Positions 58,206-64,000 of a stretch of 64,000 nt of DNA are shown here, in pieces (position 1 is the stretch's first letter; every line of letters starts with the position of its first letter). The notes under the pieces were generated by a model. The model was not told the DNA's origin. It saw only the letters and a program-made list of their open reading frames with translations, and made no database searches. The DNA comes from Doryteuthis pealeii (taxonomy: Eukaryota > Mollusca > Cephalopoda > Myopsida > Loliginidae), in contig CM042176.1 in assembly GCA_023376005.1 (NCBI GenBank), positions 14,945,139 through 15,009,138 of the forward strand, given 5' to 3'. The position numbers and the translations under genes are program-made.

Positions 58206-59318
58206 GTCAGTGCTAATGTATGACCAGCAAAACCCTACATTAATAATCTCTGCACGGATTCTGGATGTCATGCAGAGGACCATTTTGCACCATAGGGGAG
58301 TGATTGATAGTTTTCCCATCAAAAAGAAGACCACCACCAACCCCCCAAAGCCGAGGCTGAAAAAGTGTTATTATTCACCAGTAAGACCTGTAGATATACC
58401 ACAGTATAATAATTTAATTATTACAATGTTTGATATGTTTACTTATCTATTTGCAAAATAGTTAAATGTGTAAAAAGTAGGTACCACCAATTTTCCCTGT
58501 GAAATTTACCCTTGCATAAAGGTTAATATTATCTTGAAAATCTTTTGTCCATTCGAAAGAAGAAACATTAAAAAAATCTCCTGATGGTTTTTAAAAAAGA
58601 TTTTCAGCTTACGGAAATAATGAAAATTATAAACGGAAAAAACAATGTTTAAATTTTGGACCGTTAAATCAATTGAAATTTAACGTAGCCAAAAACAAGT
58701 TATAACTAGAGTTTTTTTTTTTTAATTCTATGAAAAGTCAATTAATGGTCCATAAAATTTCCATAATTACTTACCTTTTGGTGAAATTATGTTTGAAATA
58801 GTTTTTTCCTAAAATATATTAGGGGAAATATTTTTTTACGGGGTCTACCCCTCCCCCTATTTTATTTTATGAAATATGAAAAAATAAACCGACAAAAAAC
58901 GATTTTTCCTTTTTTTCTATAAAGATAAGAGTCTGAATAATTATACCAGAACATTTTTATAAATTTCTATACGGGAGTGTTTTTTTTTTAGTAAAAGAAC
59001 CATGAATACAGAATTCTGCTAAAAAAACAAAACAAAAAAAAACAATAAAAAGCTGACCGTGTTGTAAATAAACGGACTGTTTTACTTATTTTTCAAGATA
59101 ACGATGAGTAACTTTTTCCCCAATCGGATAATTTGATCTTTGAATTAACTGTTTTTCTTTGTAACAACTCTTTATGCTCGTTATTTCTTTTTTGAGAGAT
59201 TTTTTTTAAAAAGTTCAAAAATATTTACGTTTCTTCCTTCAATATGGCCTAAACTGATCACGTGACCTATTTTGGTGGTATCTATAGTGTGAGAAGACCT
59301 GTTCTGCACTCTGCTCTG
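58206..59318. other. Non-coding repeats
   Basis: 58380-58440 repeats the 22185-22240 sequence. 58790-58960 resembles parts of the palindrome arm (TTTTTTCCTAAAATATATTA). No gene. Confidence 0.45.
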
Positions 59319-60105
59319 TCGATGTACTTGTCTAGACCCCAACGTTGTGAATTATGTGCTGGCCGAATTTAAGGCACGAGTCAGAAAACAGGCTCACAAG
59401 GATTAAAAACAAAACAACAACAACAAGTGTAAACAAGACACATGGAAGAAGGGTGTGTTGATACTCGCTGGCTGCTACTGTCTATCCCTACCGGCGATCT
59501 TGACACCCCAACGGCCGAGTTGTAACTGCCTTAGGGCTCGAGTTTAGTTGTATTTATGTCAAATTCCCCTTCCCCAAACCATCTTCTCCGGACCACACAA
59601 ATGGCCAGCACTTAAATAAATCGCAGACTTTTAGTCGCCATTAACCCTTAAAATTAAAGTACTTAAATATTTTTTCAGACAATACGTCTTCAATACGTTG
59701 ATCATTAATTTTTTTCAAAAGAGAATTTCTCCTAAAAATCCTTTTTGCTTTTAATACCTGGGTGCCTAAGATATTATCACCAAGTGGTCCCATTTCATGG
59801 TGGGCATACAGGTCTCTTTAAACTTTACGACCTAATCTTTGGATTCGTAAAAAGGTCAGCCACCCACCCCTTTTACTTATGCCTGACTTTAACCTACTCT
59901 CTTTCTTATTTATTTATTTATTTATTTATTCTGACCATGTTCGTCTTCAACCGCAGTATCACAATAGTTAAACATGTAAAAAGTATGATAATCTTGATCT
60001 AACTCTCTCCTCCACTTTGAGCGGTTTTTTCTCTTAAATAAAATAAAAATTATTCAAGTTCTTTTTTAGTGGGGTGCCTTACCCCCCACCCCTCTGCAAA
60101 GGGGC
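59319..60105 (+). repeat. Left arm of a second inverted duplication
   Basis: The sequence from TGTACTTGTCTAGACCCC to GGGGTGCCTTACC is present inverted at 63209-64000 at very high identity. The outer end may continue past the window. Confidence 0.9.
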
Positions 60106-60420
60106 ACAGTCAGAGTATTCTAAGCCCTGTCAACTGAGCGTTCATTTTTACTGCAGTAACTATGAGCAGTTTTTTTTTCTTTACTAAACTGCTACCACAG
60201 ATAAAAGTTATTCAAGTTCTTTTTTAGTGGGTGCCTTACCCCCCCCCCTCTGCAAAGGGGACACAGTCAGAGTATTCTAAGCCCTGTCAACTGAGCGTTC
60301 ATTTTTACTGCAGTAACTATGAGCAGTTTTTTTTTCTTTTACTAAACTGCTACCACAGATAAAATTTATTCAAGTCCTTTTTTAGGGGGTGTCTTACACT
60401 CTGCAGTGTGATACATTCAG
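60053..60420 (+). repeat. Tandem duplication, about 155-bp units
   Basis: TTCAAGTTCTTTTTTAGTGG, GGGTGCCTTACCCC and TCTAAGCCCTGTCAACTGAG occur twice, with a third partial copy, and again at 62893-63040. Confidence 0.85.
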
Positions 60421-60458
60421 CATATTCTCCTATTTACATGTGTCCCACTTTCACACGA

Positions 60459-60640
60459 TATGGCACAAGGCCGTTTTATGTGGGCACCAGCCACAAGCCG
60501 AGACTCATGGGGTGGTAGGAGAAAAATTGCGTCAATCCCAACCATGCCTCTTTAAGTGCAATGAGGCAGGCATCTGGGATCGACGCTATTAATTTAGCAG
60601 TTCACTGGACTACCCGTCCCGAAGGACGAGTAGCTGGGAC
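60459..60640 (+). repeat. Dispersed element, second copy of 7836-8180
   Basis: GGCACAAGGCC, CCACAAGCCGAGACTCATGG and GGGATCGACGCTATTAATTT follow the same order with a shorter middle. Confidence 0.65.
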
Positions 60641-60720
60641 TCCAGCATATTCTAAGCCATGGATGTGAAACTGGGTAGCCCCCTAGGGTCGCATGGATTA
60701 CATGTGTCTGTCATGGGAGT

Positions 60721-61665
60721 CGCTCAGGACATCTAAGTAATTAAATCCTTCTTCCACATTAACAGAACTAAGTGATGATTGCTATCATTAATTACTTTAT
60801 TATCAACTAAAAGCCAATGTATACAGATCTAAAAAAAAAATTTTAAAAAAAAATTAAAAAAACAGCTTTGTTAAAAAGAAAGGAAAAAAGAATATTACTG
60901 ACCGAGTTCAAATAATAAAACTTACAAGTGTCAATGTCACTTTCAAATATAGCCATGTGTTAATTGAAAGAAGGAGAAGAGCCGCACAGGACATCTAAGT
61001 AATTAAATCCTTCTTCTACATTAACAGAACTAAGTGATGATTGCTATCATTGTTACATAATCTATGCGGTTGCATAAGATTATTATCAATCCCCTGTAAT
61101 TCTAAAGGGATGGCCTTTTCATATCATGGGAGGGACTTTCCATGGAATAGTACAGAAAGCCCATGAAATACGTGAAGTCACGTGGGACCTGGTTGGGTCC
61201 TCAGTTTCAGTTTAGACGTCAGGCAGTGAAGATGTCCTGTCTTAACTGGAACTCAGCATACGCGCGCTATGTTAGTCAGATGTTTAGTTACATGAAATGT
61301 TTAGTTAAGTAAATAAAAGCTTAAGAAAATAACACGGTTTTGTTGTTGGTGAATGTCTTGGTAACAAGACTGATCTAGAAGAAGAAATGAGTTAAGTGCG
61401 ACCGACCACCAAGAGAAGTCCAGACGCTAGAAGAGATGTTAGAAGAAGACGTAAGATAGAAAAGACGCCAGAAGAAGAATAGAAGTAAGTAATTACTTTA
61501 TCATCAACTAAAAGCCAATATATACAAATCTAAAAAAAACAAAAAAACAGTTTTGTTAAAAAGAAAGGAAAAAAGAATATTACTGACCGAGTTCAAATAA
61601 TAAAACTTACAAGTGTCAATGTCACTTTCAAATATAGCCATGTGTTGATTGAAAGAAGGAGAAGG
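60721..61665 (+). repeat. Direct duplication, one copy carrying an insertion
   Basis: 60721-60980 and 60981-61665 begin with the same CAGGACATCTAAGTAATTAA and end in AGCCATGTGTTRATTGAAAG. The second copy carries 61051-61489. On the minus strand each copy ends at a donor-like ACTTGTAAGT, so an old exon may be part of the duplicated unit. Confidence 0.85.
61051..61489 (+). mobile_element. LTR-like element with empty-site proof of its ends
   Basis: It begins TGTTACATAATC, has AATAAAAGC near 61313 and GGTAACA at about 61360-61366, then a purine-rich segment to AGAAGTAAG. The neighbouring duplicate has TATCAT joined directly to TAATTAC, so the ends are exact. No target duplication is evident. Relatives at 6552-7011 and 27732-28114. 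Confidence 0.65.
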
Positions 61666-61839
61666 CCAGAGGAAAGACTCACTCCCTTTCATTGACTGAG
61701 TTAGCCTCCTCCTTCCGCAACTCAAAGGAACGGGCGAGAGACAATGCGTCGATAACAAACTTTTAAGAACACAATTGCCCTTGTAGCGATTGTCTGCCCT
61801 TGTTTGGTCTGGAAGAGTTATCTTCCCTTATTTCCAGGT

Positions 61840-61956
61840 TTCCACCACCAGAGATGTTAGATATTTAATGAGTGAAGCGCCAGTTTTGAATCTCTCTTTC
61901 TCTCCGGACTTCAACCGTCACAGATGGGTTAGACGTTTGCGTCTACACCCTTTCAG
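61840..61956 (+). CDS. Weak candidate exon
   Basis: After a TTATTTCCAG acceptor, an open stretch (VSTTRDVRYLMSEAPVLN ...) runs to a TTTCAG/GTGGGT donor-like site. It is compositionally unlike the flanks, but the peptide has no recognisable domain and the open frame is short. Confidence 0.2.
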
Positions 61957-62147
61957 GTGGGTGGCTTTGGCCCCCCATCCTGTCTTTAGTAAGTGACATT
62001 ACTTTATGGACCTCTATATTCTTCCTTATACACCATTACTTCTACAGGACGCAGTCCTACTTTCTGTATGCTTCTAACTGCTATATTGTATCCTGTCTCC
62101 TATATGTGTTGCTTATGTATCTGGTAATTTTCACCTTTAGTTGTTGA

Positions 62148-62510
62148 AATTCCTAGCATAAAATTGTGGGTGCGCATTATCTGAAATGAACTTAATTGTT
62201 ATTAAGAAAACATTTTATGATAGTTTTGTGTTAAAGCATACAGTTGTATTGTTTTCGAAAAAGTTTCTAAGATTTGTTTATTTCGCACGAAGACATTCAA
62301 AATGGCCACCCGCTTGTTTCAAAGTGAATGTTAGTTAACTAAATTCCTAGCATAAAATTATCTGAAATGAACTTAATTGTTATTAAGAACACATTTTATG
62401 ATATTTTTGTGTTAAAGCATGCAGTTGTATTGTTTTCGAAAAAGTTTCTAAGATTTGTTTATTTCGCACGGAGACTTTCAATATAGCTACCGGCTTGGTT
62501 CAAAGTGAAA
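62148..62510 (+). repeat. Tandem duplication, about 180 bp
   Basis: TTCCTAGCATAAAATT, GAACTTAATTGTTATTAAGA and CGAAAAAGTTTCTAAGATTT occur in two successive copies with small differences. Confidence 0.9.
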
Positions 62511-63108
62511 GTCAAGGGAGGTTACTCTAATTGCCTTATTTGCTAGGAATTTTGACATCTCATTATGTATTCCTGTTATATGTATTTTCCTCACGTGCTC
62601 ATTAAATTCCGTTGTAACATTTCACACCCTTATCGGAATATTGTTTGTACATATATGTACCCACGTTGGGAGGCCTCTAAGCCAACAAACCAACAATAAC
62701 TAACAGTAATACCTTTTAAATCTTACACTCTAATGAAAGCAGACAGCTGTTTTCACCCACAAATTTTTGGAAATTAAAAAAAAATCCTGGTGTACTGTAA
62801 AAGCGCTGTATGAGAGCACAGTCTGTGTACGGGGTGCACTTGTGTTTGCTTAGGGTCGAATATGGCCCGCAGGTTGCATGTTTGACATGCCCGTTCTAAG
62901 CCCTGCCAACTGAGCATTCATTTTTACTGCAGTAACTATGAGCATTTTTTTTCTATTACCAAACTGTTACCACATATAAAAGTTATTCAAGTTTCTTTAA
63001 GGGGTGTCTTACCACGTGCAGGGGGATACAGTCACAGTGTAGCAATTTTCTGCCCTTGTTTGGTCTGGAATAGTTATCTTCCTTTGTTATCTCTCTTTGG
63101 TGTGTGTT
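62511..63108. other. Unassigned and repeated DNA before the gap
   Basis: 62840-62890 has a phrase (ATGGCCCGCAGGTTGCATG) seen near hAT element ends in other animals. 62893-63040 repeats 60097-60250. 63042-63090 repeats 61780-61830. Confidence 0.4.
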
Positions 63109-63208
63109 NNNNNNNNNNNNNNNNNNNNNNNNNNNNNNNNNNNNNNNNNNNNNNNNNNNNNNNNNNNNNNNNNNNNNNNNNNNNNNNNNNNNNNNNNNNN
63201 NNNNNNNN
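63109..63208. other. Scaffold gap of 100 N
   Basis: A round-number run of N, the usual placeholder for unknown distance. Frames crossing it are meaningless. Confidence 0.98.
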
Positions 63209-64000
63209 AGAGATGTGCCCCTTATGCAGAGGGGGGGGGTAAGGCACCCCACTAAAAAAAGAACTTGAATAATTTTTATTTTATTTAAAGAAAAAACCGC
63301 TCAAAGTGGAGGAGAGAGTTAGATCAAGATTATCATACTTTTTACATGTTTAACTATTGTGATACTGCGGTTGAAGACGAACATGGTCAGAATAAATAAA
63401 TAAATAATAAATAAATAAGAAGAGAGTAGGTTAAAGTCAGGCATAAGTAAAAGGGGTGGGTGGCTGACCTTTTTACGAATCAAAGATTAGGTCGTAAAGT
63501 TTAAAAGAGACCTGTATGCCACCATGAAATGGACCACTTGGTGATAATATCTTAGGCACCCAGGTATTAAAGCAAAAAGGATTTTTAGGAGAAATTCTCT
63601 TTTGAAAAAAATTAATGATCAACGTATGAAGACGTATTGTCTGAAAAAATATTTAAGTACTTTAATTTTAAGGGTTAATGACGACTAGAAGTCTGCGATT
63701 TATTTAAGTGCTGGCCATTTGTGTGGTCCGGAGAAGATGGCTTGGGGAAGGGGAATTTGACATAAATACAACTAACTCGAGCCCTAAGGCAGTTACAACT
63801 CGGCCGTTGGGGTGTCAAGATCGCCGGTAGGGATAAACAGTAGCAGCCAGCGAGTATCAAACACACCCTTCTTCCATGTGTCTTGTTTACACTTGTTGTT
63901 GTTGTTTTGTTTTTAATCCCTGTGAGCCTGTTTTTCTGACTCGTGCCTTAAATTCGGCCAGCACATAATTCACAACGTTGGGGTCTAGACAAGTACATCG
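63209..64000 (-). repeat. Right arm of the second inverted duplication
   Basis: This is the reverse complement of 59319-60105, starting directly after the gap and running to the window end. It may be an allelic contig placed in the wrong orientation. Confidence 0.9.

Noticed and set aside
62830..62890. hAT transposon end
   Set aside because: Only one phrase resembles known hAT ends; no opposite terminus or target duplication was found.

Overview
This is a eukaryotic, almost certainly invertebrate animal, window. It is AT-rich, full of microsatellites, tRNA-derived SINEs, LINE fragments, mariner/Tc1 copies, Helitrons and MITEs, and has spliceosomal intron signals. My best guess is a mollusc or other lophotrochozoan, based on the overall style of the repeats and an alpha-kinase gene with a long repetitive tail. 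No sequence here proves the species.

Layout. 1-7.0 kb: nested transposons, including two Helitron-like elements interrupted by smaller elements, a TIR family in three copies, and a strong hammerhead ribozyme candidate at 4807-4860 (minus). 7.3-11.7 kb: a 112-bp tandem array and two related minisatellites alternating with SINEs. 11761-11868: a probable terminal coding exon of an upstream plus-strand gene. 12.5-13.4 kb: a possible promoter and a short 5' exon. 15478-20052: the only long gene, a 1524-residue alpha-kinase-like protein whose catalytic Asp is Gly, followed by a very long acidic repeat tail. 20.2-21.0 kb: a foldback element with a hammerhead-like motif in each arm. 21.2-23.4 kb: a mariner relic, a LINE relic and two MITEs sharing one TTAA. 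23880-23939 and 25282-25329: two probable small exons. 26.2-30.2 kb: more repeats.

From about 30450 to 52449 the window is one huge inverted repeat: two arms of about 10.9 kb around a loop of about 160 bases. The right arm stops at a single N, so the palindrome may be an assembly foldback and everything in it should be counted once. From 52451 on there are LINE fragments, MITEs containing telomere-like repeats, long (TC)n tracts, SINEs, a filled/empty pair for an LTR-like insertion, and a smaller inverted duplication next to a 100-N gap.

There is no operon-like cooperation. The biology supported here is one expressed-looking gene, several orphan exons of neighbouring genes, and a dense record of transposon nesting. 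That record includes empty sites which fix the exact ends and target duplications of some families.
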